From: JBMNGO01 sp050949885
GTDB lineage: Bacteria; Bacillota; Syntrophomonadia; Syntrophomonadales; Syntrophomonadaceae
Length of the DNA: 64,000 nucleotides
Direction of reading: 5' to 3'
Assembly: GCA_050949885.1 (NCBI GenBank)
Contig: JBMNGO010000002.1
Location: 372,001-436,000, forward strand
In this document: piece after piece, positions 16,014-23,362 of the stretch
Layout of the letters: each line of letters begins with the position of its first letter
Numbering within the stretch: position 1 is the first letter of the stretch
Notes under the pieces: model-generated
The model's database searches: none
What the model saw: the letters and a program-made list of their open reading frames with translations, nothing else
What the model was told of the DNA's origin: nothing
Made by a program: the position numbers and the translations under genes

Positions 16014-16706
16014 ATGATCAAGCAAAAGCCCATGGTAATGGTACCCGAAAGTGAGCTGGACAGAAAAAAGATTGAAAAAATTGAGAGGTATGCCCGGGTC
16101 TGCTATAAGTCCGAGGAAAAAATGGCTAAAGGGGTACCCAATACCCCTTTCTTGCATTCCATTCTCAGTAGGGGGCATGAGTCGGTAATTGAACATGAAA
16201 AGATTTCCGTATTGTTCATAATTGACCGGGGAATATCTCATGAGATGGTGCGGCACCGCATAGCTGCCTATTCCCAGGAGTCCACCCGTTACTGTAATTA
16301 CAGTAAGGATAAGTTCGGCGGTGAGATAACGGTTATCGAACCCTTCTTCTTTGAAAAAAACACAGAGGCTTATGGTTGCTGGGAAGAAGCCTGTTTAGCG
16401 GCGGAAAAGAATTATCTTAAACTTCTGGATCAAGGCTTTTCTGCTCAACAGGCCCGCAGCGTACTTCCCAATTCATTAAAAACTGAAATAGTTGTAACCT
16501 ACAATATGAGGGAATGGAGGCATTTTTTTAGACTGCGGTCCGATGCTGCTGCTCATCCCCAGATGCGCCAGGTGGCCATTCCCCTGTTGCTTACCTTTCA
16601 AGAGAGGTTTCCCGAAATTTTTGGGGACCTTGCCTATGATAGGTCCTTCCCCAGGGAACACTATGCAGAGATTATCATGACCGATGATCTTTTTAATATA
16701 GTTTAA
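16014..16706 (+). CDS. thyX: Flavin-dependent thymidylate synthase ThyX
   Basis: Methylates dUMP to dTMP using methylene-tetrahydrofolate, FAD and NADPH. The ThyX signature RHRxxSxxxxSxR appears as RHRIAAYSQESTRY, one position altered (Ala-Tyr-Ser in place of the usual first Ser spacing), and LPNSLKTEIVVTYNMREWRHFFRLR is the typical C-terminal active-site block. 230 residues. ATG after AAAGGAGAAT. It is inserted between mrnC and rlmB. With dCMP deaminase and dCTP deaminase at 4625-5603 it completes a route to dTMP; no thyA or folA is seen here. Confidence 0.94.
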   Translation: MIKQKPMVMVPESELDRKKIEKIERYARVCYKSEEKMAKGVPNTPFLHSILSRGHESVIEHEKISVLFIIDRGISHEMVRHRIAAYSQESTRYCNYSKDKFGGEITVIEPFFFEKNTEAYGCWEEACLAAEKNYLKLLDQGFSAQQARSVLPNSLKTEIVVTYNMREWRHFFRLRSDAAAHPQMRQVAIPLLLTFQERFPEIFGDLAYDRSFPREHYAEIIMTDDLFNIV

Positions 16707-16732
16707 GTAAAACTACTTGGGCCGGAGGAAAA

Positions 16733-17470
16733 ATGGAAACCATTGCTGGGATTAACAGTATTTTAGAAGCCCTTAAAGGAAATCGGCGCCGGGTAAAAAA
16801 GATTTTTATCCAGGAAGGTCGACAGGGTAAAAGGGTTGAAGAACTAGCCAGGTATGCCCAAAAAAAAGGGGTGTTTATACAATTCGTTGAAAAGCAGCGG
16901 CTAGATAAGATGTACACGGTTGCCAACCATCAGGGTGTTATTGCCTGGGTGGACGACTATAAGTACAGCCAGCTGCAAGATATTCTGGACTTGGCCTCCC
17001 TGCGTCAGGAAAAACCCTTCATTCTTATTCTTGATGGAATAGAAGATCCGCAAAATCTGGGATCAATAATCAGAAGCGCAGAAAGTGCAGGAGTTCATGG
17101 CATAATTATACCCCGGCATGGTTCAGCTGAAGTAACCGGAGCAGTAGTAAAAGCATCAGCAGGGGCTGTAGAGCATGTTTTGCTGGCCAGAGAGACCAAC
17201 CTGGTCAGTGTAATACAAAGGCTGAAAGAAAGCGGAGTCTGGATTATAGGGGCGGATATGAAAGGGGTAACCGACTACTTTAAGACTTCCCTGCCCGAAT
17301 CGATTGCTCTGGTAATAGGGGGAGAAGGCCGGGGGATTCGCAGGCTGGTTAAAGAACATTGCGACTTTTTAGTCAGGATTCCCATGAAGGGAAGGATAGA
17401 ATCCCTCAATGCCTCTGTTGCAGCAGCCCTGTTACTTTACGAGGTTGTGAGACAAAGGGCTGTGAAGTAG
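16733..17470 (+). CDS. rlmB: 23S rRNA 2'-O-ribose methyltransferase, TrmH/RlmB family
   Basis: SpoU/TrmH SPOUT methyltransferase. A short N-terminal substrate-binding domain (residues 1-80) precedes the knot domain with motif 1 DPQNLGSIIRSAES, motif 2 ALVIGGEGRGIRRLV and motif 3 IPMKGRIESLNASVAAALLLYE. By gene order it corresponds to Bacillus YacO/RlmB, expected to methylate G2251 of 23S rRNA. The ATG follows CCGGAGGAAA. In Bacillus yacP/rae1 comes next, but here sigH follows directly. Confidence 0.9.
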   Translation: METIAGINSILEALKGNRRRVKKIFIQEGRQGKRVEELARYAQKKGVFIQFVEKQRLDKMYTVANHQGVIAWVDDYKYSQLQDILDLASLRQEKPFILILDGIEDPQNLGSIIRSAESAGVHGIIIPRHGSAEVTGAVVKASAGAVEHVLLARETNLVSVIQRLKESGVWIIGADMKGVTDYFKTSLPESIALVIGGEGRGIRRLVKEHCDFLVRIPMKGRIESLNASVAAALLLYEVVRQRAVK

Positions 17471-17528
17471 CCTTTAATTACAAGAATTATTATCTTACAT
17501 GATATGGTTATAACTCCAACACCTTGTG

Positions 17529-17558
17529 TTGACTACTCTTGCGGCCTTGACATATAAT
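17529..17558 (+). promoter_or_regulatory. Candidate sigma-A promoter of sigH
   Basis: TTGACT at 17529-17534, an 18-base spacer and a perfect TATAAT at 17553-17558. In Bacillus sigH is under AbrB/Spo0A control; I see no convincing box for either here. Confidence 0.65.
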
Positions 17559-17612
17559 AAATTATACGTTTAAGTACTGGGTTTTACTACAGATTATGAT
17601 GGAGGCGAAGGA

Positions 17613-18263
17613 ATGATTAATTCTCTCGCTGAAAAAAAATTCTATGTTACCTATTCCGAAATGCCTGACGAAGAAATTGTAGAATTAGCCCAGCAGGGAC
17701 AGCAATACGCAGTTGAATTCCTGGTGGAAAAGTATAAGAATTTTGTCAGGGCCAAGGCTAGGTCTTATTTTTTGATAGGCGCGGACAAGGAGGATATCAT
17801 CCAAGAAGGAATGATAGGCCTCTTTAAGGCAATTAGAGATTATAAATTGGACAAGCTGACTTCCTTCAGAGCTTTTGCCGAGTTATGCATTACGAGGCAA
17901 ATAATTACCGCTATCAAAACGGCTACCAGACAAAAGCATATTCCCTTAAATTCTTATGTGTCCTTAAATAAACCCATCTATGATGAAGAATCTGACCGAA
18001 CTCTCATGGACATCCTCTCCACCGCTAAGATTACCAACCCGGAAGAAATAGTGATCAGCAAGGAAGAGTTTGTTTTTATTGAAAAAAAGATGGGTGAGAT
18101 TTTAAGCTCTCTGGAATGGAAAGTGCTTATGGCGTATCTGGAAGGAAAATCTTATCAGGAAATTGCTGTTGAATTAAAAAGACATGTTAAATCTATCGAT
18201 AATGCTCTGCAGAGGGTAAAGAGGAAACTGGAGAAATATCTGGAAGATAGAAACGAGCTATGA
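17613..18263 (+). CDS. sigH: RNA polymerase sigma-H factor (stationary phase and sporulation)
   Basis: Sigma-70 family member of 216 residues with region 2 (DIIQEGMIGLFKAIRDYKLDKLTSFRAFAELCITRQIITAIKTATRQKHIPLNSYVSLN is the conserved stretch, residues about 61-118) and a C-terminal region 4 helix-turn-helix (EGKSYQEIAVELKRHVKSID). The long RQKHIPLNSYVSLN block after region 2 is diagnostic of Sigma-H/Spo0H. Its place before the tRNA-tuf-rpmG-secE-nusG run agrees with Bacillus. ATG behind GGAGGCGAAGG. Its presence together with cwlD argues for a spore former. Confidence 0.93.
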   Translation: MINSLAEKKFYVTYSEMPDEEIVELAQQGQQYAVEFLVEKYKNFVRAKARSYFLIGADKEDIIQEGMIGLFKAIRDYKLDKLTSFRAFAELCITRQIITAIKTATRQKHIPLNSYVSLNKPIYDEESDRTLMDILSTAKITNPEEIVISKEEFVFIEKKMGEILSSLEWKVLMAYLEGKSYQEIAVELKRHVKSIDNALQRVKRKLEKYLEDRNEL

Positions 18264-18435
18264 TTAATATTCCGGGCATCATAGGTCCCCTTAAAAAACG
18301 CCTCTCCTTCTCTTCAACGGCCAATTCGCAGCCAATTGCTGTTAATTAATCAAATATTTAAATGATTGTGGTTTATGGCCCCAGGGCAAGTCATTTAGGC
18401 ATCTAATGGGACCTGACTCCAAACCTGATATACTA

Positions 18436-18464
18436 TTGACTTTGCTTAGCTCAGAGTATAAAAT
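18436..18464 (+). promoter_or_regulatory. Sigma-A promoter of the five-tRNA cluster
   Basis: TTGACT at 18436-18441, a 17-base spacer and TAAAAT at 18459-18464, ending 12 bases before the first tRNA. The 170 bases between sigH and this promoter hold nothing else I recognise. Confidence 0.65.
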
Positions 18465-18476
18465 ATTACTTGCTGA

Positions 18477-18551
18477 GCCGAGCTAGCTCAATGGCAGAGC
18501 AGCTGATTTGTAATCAGCAGGTTGCGGGTTCAAGTCCTGTGCTCGGCTCCA
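18477..18551 (+). tRNA. tRNA-Thr (anticodon TGT)
   Basis: Acceptor GCCGAGC/GCTCGGC, anticodon stem GCTGA/TCAGC around TTTGTAA, T loop GGTTCAAGTCC, encoded CCA. First of five tRNAs in a row. Confidence 0.96.
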
Positions 18552-18560
18552 GGACAACAT

Positions 18561-18645
18561 GGAGGGATACCCAAGCGGCCAAAGGGGGCAGACTGTAAAT
18601 CTGTTGGCGACGCCTTCGAAGGTTCGAATCCTTCTCCCTCCACCA
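18561..18645 (+). tRNA. tRNA-Tyr (anticodon GTA)
   Basis: Acceptor GGAGGGA/TCCCTCC, anticodon loop CTGTAAA, long variable arm (class II, about 13 bases), T loop GGTTCGAATCC, encoded CCA. Confidence 0.96.
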
Positions 18646-18652
18646 TTTACGA

Positions 18653-18728
<76 letters not shown>

Positions 18729-18738
18729 ATGCTTATAG

Positions 18739-18814
18739 GCCCATATAGCTCAGTCGGCAGAGCGTATCCTTGGTAAGGATAAGGTCACCGGTTCAAGTCC
18801 GGTTATGGGCTCCA
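18739..18814 (+). tRNA. tRNA-Thr (anticodon GGT)
   Basis: Acceptor GCCCATA/TATGGGC, anticodon stem TATCC/GGATA around TTGGTAA, encoded CCA. Second Thr isoacceptor of the cluster. Confidence 0.96.
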
Positions 18815-18819
18815 TGTGT

Positions 18820-18896
18820 GGCGGCGTAGCTCAGCTGGCTAGAGCATACGGTTCATACCCGTAGTGTCAGGGGTTCGAATCCCTTCGCCGCTACCA
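18820..18896 (+). tRNA. Elongator tRNA-Met (anticodon CAT)
   Basis: Acceptor GGCGGCG/CGCCGCT (first pair G:U), anticodon stem TACGG/CCGTA around TTCATAC, encoded CCA. Fully paired acceptor and ordinary anticodon stem mark it as elongator Met; a tRNA-Ile with modified CAT cannot be fully excluded. Confidence 0.88.
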
Positions 18897-18913
18897 TATG
18901 TAAAATGGCAGGG

Positions 18914-18946
18914 AGTGGGATAATTTCTCACTTCTTTTATTTTTTT
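18914..18946 (+). terminator. Terminator between the tRNA cluster and tuf
   Basis: AGTGGGA (18914-18920) pairs with TCTCACT (18926-18932, one G:U) around TAATT and is followed by a long T-rich run. It should separate most tRNA transcripts from tuf, which then needs its own promoter in the 80 bases before 19027; a clear one is not visible. Confidence 0.7.
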
Positions 18947-19026
18947 GATATATTGGGTAAAATATTAATTGGTTTTATTATTCTTCTAATATAGTTCATC
19001 AAGAAAGGGGAAAGGTGAGAGACAAA

Positions 19027-20229
19027 ATGGCAAAGGCTAAATATGAGAGGAACAAACCTCATCTTAACATTGGGACCATAGGGCACGTAGACCACGGCAA
19101 GACCACGTTGACAGCGGCCATAACCCTGGTATTGTCGAAAACCGGCGGTGCTGTAGCCACATCATACGACCAGATAGACAAAGCACCGGAAGAGAGAGAA
19201 AGAGGCATAACCATAAACACATCCCATGTTGAATATCAGACAGAGAGTAGGCACTATGCACACGTAGACTGCCCGGGACACGCAGACTATATAAAGAACA
19301 TGATAACCGGGGCGGCCCAAATGGATGGCTCCATCCTGGTAGTATCAGCAGCCGACGGCCCGATGCCGCAGACCAGAGAACATATATTATTATCCCGGCA
19401 GGTGGGAGTACCGTATATAGTAGTATTCATGAACAAAGTAGACATGGTAGACGACGAGGAACTGTTAGAACTGGTAGAGATGGAAGTAAGGGAACTGCTA
19501 AGCGAATATGAGTTTCCTGGAGACGATATACCGGTAATAAAAGGATCAGCGTTAAAGGCGCTGGAATGTGGCTGTGCCAGCAGGGAATGCCCGAATTGTT
19601 CAAAGATATGGGAACTGATGGATGCAGTAGACAGTTATATCCCATTGCCGGAGCGGGCCACGGACAAACCGTTCCTGATGCCGGTAGAGGACGTATTCAC
19701 CATAACAGGAAGAGGAACGGTTACAACGGGGAGAGTAGAGAGAGGTCAGGTAAAAGTCGGAGACGAAGTAGAAATAGTAGGGTTAAGAGAACAATCAAGA
19801 AAGACAGTAGTAACTGGAGTAGAAATGTTCAGGAAACTGCTGGATTATGCAGAAGCAGGGGATAACATAGGAACCCTGTTAAGAGGAGTAGACAGAAAAG
19901 AAGTAGAAAGAGGCATGGTATTAGCGAAGCCAGGCAGCATAAAGCCTTTAACCAAGTTCAAAGCCGAGGTATATGTATTAACCAAAGAAGAAGGCGGGAG
20001 ACACACACCGTTCTTTGGGGGATACCGTCCGCAGTTCTACTTCCGGACCACCGACGTAACAGGAGTAATTGAGCTGCCGGAAGGTGTAGAAATGGTAATG
20101 CCAGGGGACAATATACAGATGAGCATAGAACTGATAACCCCCATTGCCATAGAAGAAGGATTGCGGTTTGCCATAAGAGAGGGCGGAAGAACCGTGGGAG
20201 CCGGTGTTGTAACCAGCATCATGGAATAG
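19027..20229 (+). CDS. tuf: Elongation factor Tu, copy 1
   Basis: GTPase that delivers aminoacyl-tRNA to the ribosome. G1 GHVDHGKT, G3 DCPGH and G4 NKVD are intact; 400 residues in three domains. The ATG at 19027 is chosen over GTG 19015, which is part of the AAAGGTGAGAG ribosome-binding region. It differs from the copy at 35312 by about eight bases and only one residue (final Glu against Asp). Two oddities: 21 of 27 Ile codons are ATA, and Cys181, Cys183, Cys188 and Cys191 form a CxCx4CxxC loop. The tRNA-Thr/Tyr/.../Thr-tuf order recalls E. coli tufB. Confidence 0.98.
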   Translation: MAKAKYERNKPHLNIGTIGHVDHGKTTLTAAITLVLSKTGGAVATSYDQIDKAPEERERGITINTSHVEYQTESRHYAHVDCPGHADYIKNMITGAAQMDGSILVVSAADGPMPQTREHILLSRQVGVPYIVVFMNKVDMVDDEELLELVEMEVRELLSEYEFPGDDIPVIKGSALKALECGCASRECPNCSKIWELMDAVDSYIPLPERATDKPFLMPVEDVFTITGRGTVTTGRVERGQVKVGDEVEIVGLREQSRKTVVTGVEMFRKLLDYAEAGDNIGTLLRGVDRKEVERGMVLAKPGSIKPLTKFKAEVYVLTKEEGGRHTPFFGGYRPQFYFRTTDVTGVIELPEGVEMVMPGDNIQMSIELITPIAIEEGLRFAIREGGRTVGAGVVTSIME

Positions 20230-20247
20230 GGCTATTATTGTAGCTGT

Positions 20248-20279
20248 AAGAGCAGGGGGGAAGGGGTGCCCTTGCTCTT
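20248..20279 (+). terminator. Weak terminator-like hairpin after tuf copy 1
   Basis: AAGAGC (20248-20253) and GCTCTT (20274-20279) close a G-rich inner region that pairs partly with TGCCC. The tail CTTAATTGTT has few T, so termination may be incomplete. Confidence 0.45.
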
Positions 20280-20287
20280 CTTAATTG

Positions 20288-20317
20288 TTGACAGGTGCTA
20301 ACTGCTTATGATAGAGT
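20288..20317 (+). promoter_or_regulatory. Candidate promoter for rpmG-secE-nusG-rplKA
   Basis: Perfect TTGACA at 20288-20293, an 18-base spacer and TAGAGT at 20312-20317 (four of six). It lies 40 bases before rpmG. Confidence 0.5.
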
Positions 20318-20356
20318 ATTACAGGATTTTACCCCGGGACGGAGGTGTAGTAAACT

Positions 20357-20506
20357 ATGCGAGTTGGCATAACCCTTGCATGCGGTGAATGCAAACAAAG
20401 AAATTATTCCACAACAAAGAATAAAAAGAAACACACGGAAAAACTTGAAGTAAGAAAGTATTGTAGATTTTGTAACACCCATACTGTCCACAAAGAGATA
20501 AAGTAA
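20357..20506 (+). CDS. rpmG: 50S ribosomal protein L33, zinc-binding form
   Basis: A 49-residue protein with two CxxC pairs (ACGEC near residue 9 and YCRFC near residue 36), the zinc (C+) form of L33. N-terminus MRVGITLACGEC matches the family. ATG after GGACGGAGGTG. The gene is short but its position before secE-nusG is the standard one. Confidence 0.95.
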   Translation: MRVGITLACGECKQRNYSTTKNKKKHTEKLEVRKYCRFCNTHTVHKEIK

Positions 20507-20525
20507 TGTCAGGGAAGTGAAAAAG

Positions 20526-20768
20526 GTGGCAAAAAACAACGTTCCCGCGAAAAAAGAGGCTAAACTAAAGGGCCGGTTAGATAACGGGATCCGTTACCTG
20601 AAGAGTGTTTATAATGAGCTAAGAAAGGTTCACTGGCCAGGAAAGCAACAACTGCTTGCTTATACCGGGGTAGTAATCCTTGCAGTAAGCCTGGTAGGAT
20701 TGATTATCTGGTTGTTTGATATAGGATTATCTTTTCTGCTGCAAAAGTTATTTGAAGTTGTGGCATAG
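20526..20768 (+). CDS. secE: Preprotein translocase subunit SecE
   Basis: Single-span form of SecE (about 80 residues): a basic cytoplasmic segment, the conserved amphipathic YLKSVYNELRKVHWPGKQQL, and one transmembrane helix. It stabilises SecY, encoded at 45808. GTG 20526 is preferred because AGGGA lies 10 bases before it; GTG 20517, three codons upstream, is only one base from the same site. The stop is followed directly by the nusG region. Confidence 0.94.
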   Translation: MAKNNVPAKKEAKLKGRLDNGIRYLKSVYNELRKVHWPGKQQLLAYTGVVILAVSLVGLIIWLFDIGLSFLLQKLFEVVA

Positions 20769-20792
20769 TTGCTTTATAAGGAGGTGGATCCC

Positions 20793-21398
20793 ATTACCTC
20801 ATCAGATCGGTGGCAGAAGGATACTGCCAAGCGAAATGAAGATAAGGCTGCCGTGGCCCGTGATATAAAACACAAAGGCGAATGGTATGTTGTGCACACC
20901 TATTCCGGTTATGAAAACAAAATAAGGGTGGATCTTACCAAGCGCATCGAATCCATGAATATGCAGGATAAAATTTTTGACATAATAATACCGGAAGAAC
21001 AGGAAATTGAATATAAAAGCGGTAAGAAAAAGGTCATTAATAAGAGAGTTTTTCCTGGTTATGTTCTGGTTAATATGCTAATGGATGAGGACTCCTGGTA
21101 TGTAGTACGGCATACCCCGGGGGTAACCGGCTTTGTAGGAAGCGGAACCAAGCCCATTCCCCTTCAGCCTGAAGAAATGGAGAAAATCTTGCGGCAAATG
21201 GGTCTTTTAGAGAAGAAACCAAAGATAATTGATATAAAAATTGGAGAAAGTGTCAGGGTTAAGACAGGGCCATTTGCCAATTTTGAGGGAATTGTCAAAG
21301 AGCTCCTGGCAGATCGTGGAAAAGTACGGGTTAATATATCTATGTTTGGCCGTGAGACACCGGTCGAACTTGACTATGAGCAAATAGATAAAATTTAA
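20793..21398 (+). CDS. nusG: Transcription termination/antitermination factor NusG (start uncertain, possibly ATT)
   Basis: NGN domain (GEWYVVHTYSGYENK ... FPGYVLVNM ... WYVVRHTPGVTGFVG) and C-terminal KOW domain (VRVKTGPFANFEGIVKEL) are both present. The start is problematic. A full Shine-Dalgarno AAGGAGGTG at 20778-20786 has no ATG/GTG/TTG at proper distance; the codon 8 bases after AGGAGG is ATT at 20793. TTG 20769 lies upstream of that site and GTG 20784 inside it. GTG 20853 behind a weak AAGG would give a 181-residue protein, close to the 177 of Bacillus. I annotate the ATT on ribosome-binding grounds; GTG 20853 is the main rival. Confidence 0.9.
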   Translation: MTSSDRWQKDTAKRNEDKAAVARDIKHKGEWYVVHTYSGYENKIRVDLTKRIESMNMQDKIFDIIIPEEQEIEYKSGKKKVINKRVFPGYVLVNMLMDEDSWYVVRHTPGVTGFVGSGTKPIPLQPEEMEKILRQMGLLEKKPKIIDIKIGESVRVKTGPFANFEGIVKELLADRGKVRVNISMFGRETPVELDYEQIDKI

Positions 21399-21415
21399 AA
21401 AGGGAGGTGACTAAG

Positions 21416-21841
21416 ATGGCAAAAAAGATTATGGGTAAAATATCTCTACAGATACCAGCAGGCAAAGCGACTCCAGCACCTCCGGTAGGACCTGCATTGG
21501 GGCAATATGGAGTAAACATAATGGGCTTTTGTAAGGATTATAACGCCAAAACTGCTAACCAAGTCGGTTTTATCGTCCCGGTGGAGATTACTGTTTATGA
21601 AGACAGGTCTTTTTCTTTTGTTTTAAAATCTCCCCCCGCTTCTGATTTGTTGAAAAAAGCAGCCAATATTGAGAAAGGCTCGGGGGAACCGAATGTTAAG
21701 AAAATGGGCAAAGTATCAAGAGCCAAACTGATTGAGATTGCTGAAACAAAAAAACAGGATCTCAATGCAGTTGATATTGAAGCAGCTGTAAGAATGATTG
21801 AAGGTACGGCTCGCAGCATGGGCTTGGAAGTAGTTGACTAA
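21416..21841 (+). CDS. rplK: 50S ribosomal protein L11
   Basis: L11 builds the GTPase-associated centre with L10/L12. The proline-rich N-terminal PAGKATPAPPVGPALGQ (binding site of thiopeptides) and the RNA-binding C-terminal domain are complete in 141 residues. ATG 21416 sits at ideal distance from AGGGAGGTGA; GTG 21407 overlaps that site. Confidence 0.97.
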   Translation: MAKKIMGKISLQIPAGKATPAPPVGPALGQYGVNIMGFCKDYNAKTANQVGFIVPVEITVYEDRSFSFVLKSPPASDLLKKAANIEKGSGEPNVKKMGKVSRAKLIEIAETKKQDLNAVDIEAAVRMIEGTARSMGLEVVD

Positions 21842-21884
21842 GTGGGAGGATTTAATCCGCGATAGACCACAAGGAGGAAAAAAA

Positions 21885-22586
21885 GTGAAGAGAAGCAAAA
21901 CATATCAAGAGGCAATAAAGAAAATCGACCGGAACCGGTTGTACGAACCGGCCGAAGCAATTAATTTGGTTAAGGAATTATCTTCAGCCAAATTTGATGA
22001 AACAGTGGAGGTCCATATTAAACTGGGGGTTGACCCCAGGCATGCTGATCAGCAGGTGAGAGGTACCGTAAGTCTCCCCCATGGAACTGGCAAAACCAGA
22101 AAAGTATTAGTTTTTGCCAAGGGCGAGAAAGCCAAAGAGGCGGAAGTTGCTGGAGCAGATTTCGTTGGTAGCGAGGAACTGGCGGAAAAAATCCAGAGTG
22201 GCTGGTTTGATTTTGATGTGGCCGTTGCAACTCCTGACATGATGTCAGTTGTTGGTAAGCTGGGAAAGATATTGGGGCCTAGGGGCCTAATGCCCAATCC
22301 CAAAGCAGGAACAGTTACCTTTGAAATTGAAAAGACCATTAAAGAACTAAAAGCCGGGCGTATTGAGTATCGTGTTGATAAAACTTCTATAATTCATGCT
22401 CCTATAGGTAGGGTATCCTTTGATCCCGAAAAATTGCTGGATAACCTGAATGTTTTTGCTGAAGCCTTAATCAAGGCACGGCCAGCAGCTGCCAAGGGGC
22501 AGTACATGCGCTCGGTTACCGTATGTTCTACCATGGGCCCGGGTATAAAGATAAATCCTCTGGTTCTTATGGCTACAGCCAGATAG
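21885..22586 (+). CDS. rplA: 50S ribosomal protein L1
   Basis: Builds the L1 stalk that moves deacylated tRNA from the E site; also a translational autoregulator in many bacteria. Conserved GKLGKILGPRGLMPNPKAGTV is present. GTG 21885 behind AAGGAGG gives the family start MKRSKTYQEA and 233 residues; the open frame upstream overlaps rplK and is not family sequence. Confidence 0.96.
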   Translation: MKRSKTYQEAIKKIDRNRLYEPAEAINLVKELSSAKFDETVEVHIKLGVDPRHADQQVRGTVSLPHGTGKTRKVLVFAKGEKAKEAEVAGADFVGSEELAEKIQSGWFDFDVAVATPDMMSVVGKLGKILGPRGLMPNPKAGTVTFEIEKTIKELKAGRIEYRVDKTSIIHAPIGRVSFDPEKLLDNLNVFAEALIKARPAAAKGQYMRSVTVCSTMGPGIKINPLVLMATAR

Positions 22587-22609
22587 AACGCAAAAAATAA
22601 AATAGCCAA

Positions 22610-22699
22610 ATAGACCGCAGACAGCCGGTGGCATACGCCTTAATGAATCTAAAATTCACCTGCCGAGGTTTGAAATAAAGGGAAATATTTTGTTTCTTA
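22610..22699 (+). promoter_or_regulatory. L10 leader (ribosomal protein autoregulatory RNA)
   Basis: The segment ACCGCAGACAGCCGGTGGC ... GCCTTAATGA ... CACCTGCCGAGG (22614-22668) is the usual signature of the L10 leader upstream of rplJ-rplL in Firmicutes, which binds L10(L12)4 and controls the operon. A terminator follows at 22700. A GAGC-GAAA-GCTC hairpin near 22751-22762 precedes the rplJ site. Confidence 0.85.
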
Positions 22700-22727
22700 A
22701 ACCTCTGTGCTGTCCACAGGGGTTTTT
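22700..22727 (+). terminator. Attenuator of the rplJ-rplL operon
   Basis: AACCTCTGTG (22700-22709) pairs with CACAGGGGTT (22715-22724, one G:U) and is followed by TTTAATTT. It is placed between the L10 leader and rplJ as expected for attenuation. Confidence 0.75.
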
Positions 22728-22804
22728 AATTTAGCCGCCGATGTTGTCAGAGCGAAAGCTCGCTGTTAATGAAAAAGCTCTCCCATAAAAGGAGGTGAGA
22801 AACT

Positions 22805-23329
22805 TTGCCGAAACTGGAAGAAAAACAAAAGGTGGTAAAGGACATCGAAGCCAAACTAGAAGATGCGACTCTGGTGGTATTTACAGATTACCGGGGAATT
22901 AATGTGGAAGAAATGACCGTATTGAGGAATCGCTTGAGACTTCCCGGTGTTGAATACAGGGTTCTTAAGAACACCATGACCAGGTTTGCACTAGAAAACA
23001 AGGGTTTTAATGATATTATCCCTCAGGTGGAAGGTCCTAACGCGGTCTTGTTCAGTAAGGATGATCCTGTTCAGCCTGCCAAAGTACTCTTTGACTTTAT
23101 CAAAGAGTATAAAAAACTGCAGGTAAAAGTCGGTTTATTGGAAGGGCAGATAGTAGGCCCGGAAAAGGTCAAGTCACTGGCTGAGCTACCGCCGAGAGAG
23201 GTACTGGTAGCACAAGTTCTGGGTACCATGAAGGCACCCATCAACAGTCTGGTTTATGTATTAAATGCAAATATTACCGGGCTGGTAAGAGCCCTGGATC
23301 AAATCAGGGAACAAAAAGAGGCCAGCTAA
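22805..23329 (+). CDS. rplJ: 50S ribosomal protein L10
   Basis: Base of the L7/L12 stalk and likely ligand of the leader RNA just upstream. The N-terminal rRNA-binding part (VVFTDYRGINVEEMTVLRNRLR) and C-terminal L12-binding helix are present; 174 residues. TTG start behind AAAAGGAGGTGAG. Followed after 33 bases by rplL. Confidence 0.96.
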   Translation: MPKLEEKQKVVKDIEAKLEDATLVVFTDYRGINVEEMTVLRNRLRLPGVEYRVLKNTMTRFALENKGFNDIIPQVEGPNAVLFSKDDPVQPAKVLFDFIKEYKKLQVKVGLLEGQIVGPEKVKSLAELPPREVLVAQVLGTMKAPINSLVYVLNANITGLVRALDQIREQKEAS

Positions 23330-23362
23330 TAAATTAAACATATATTAAGGAGGAAAAAACTC

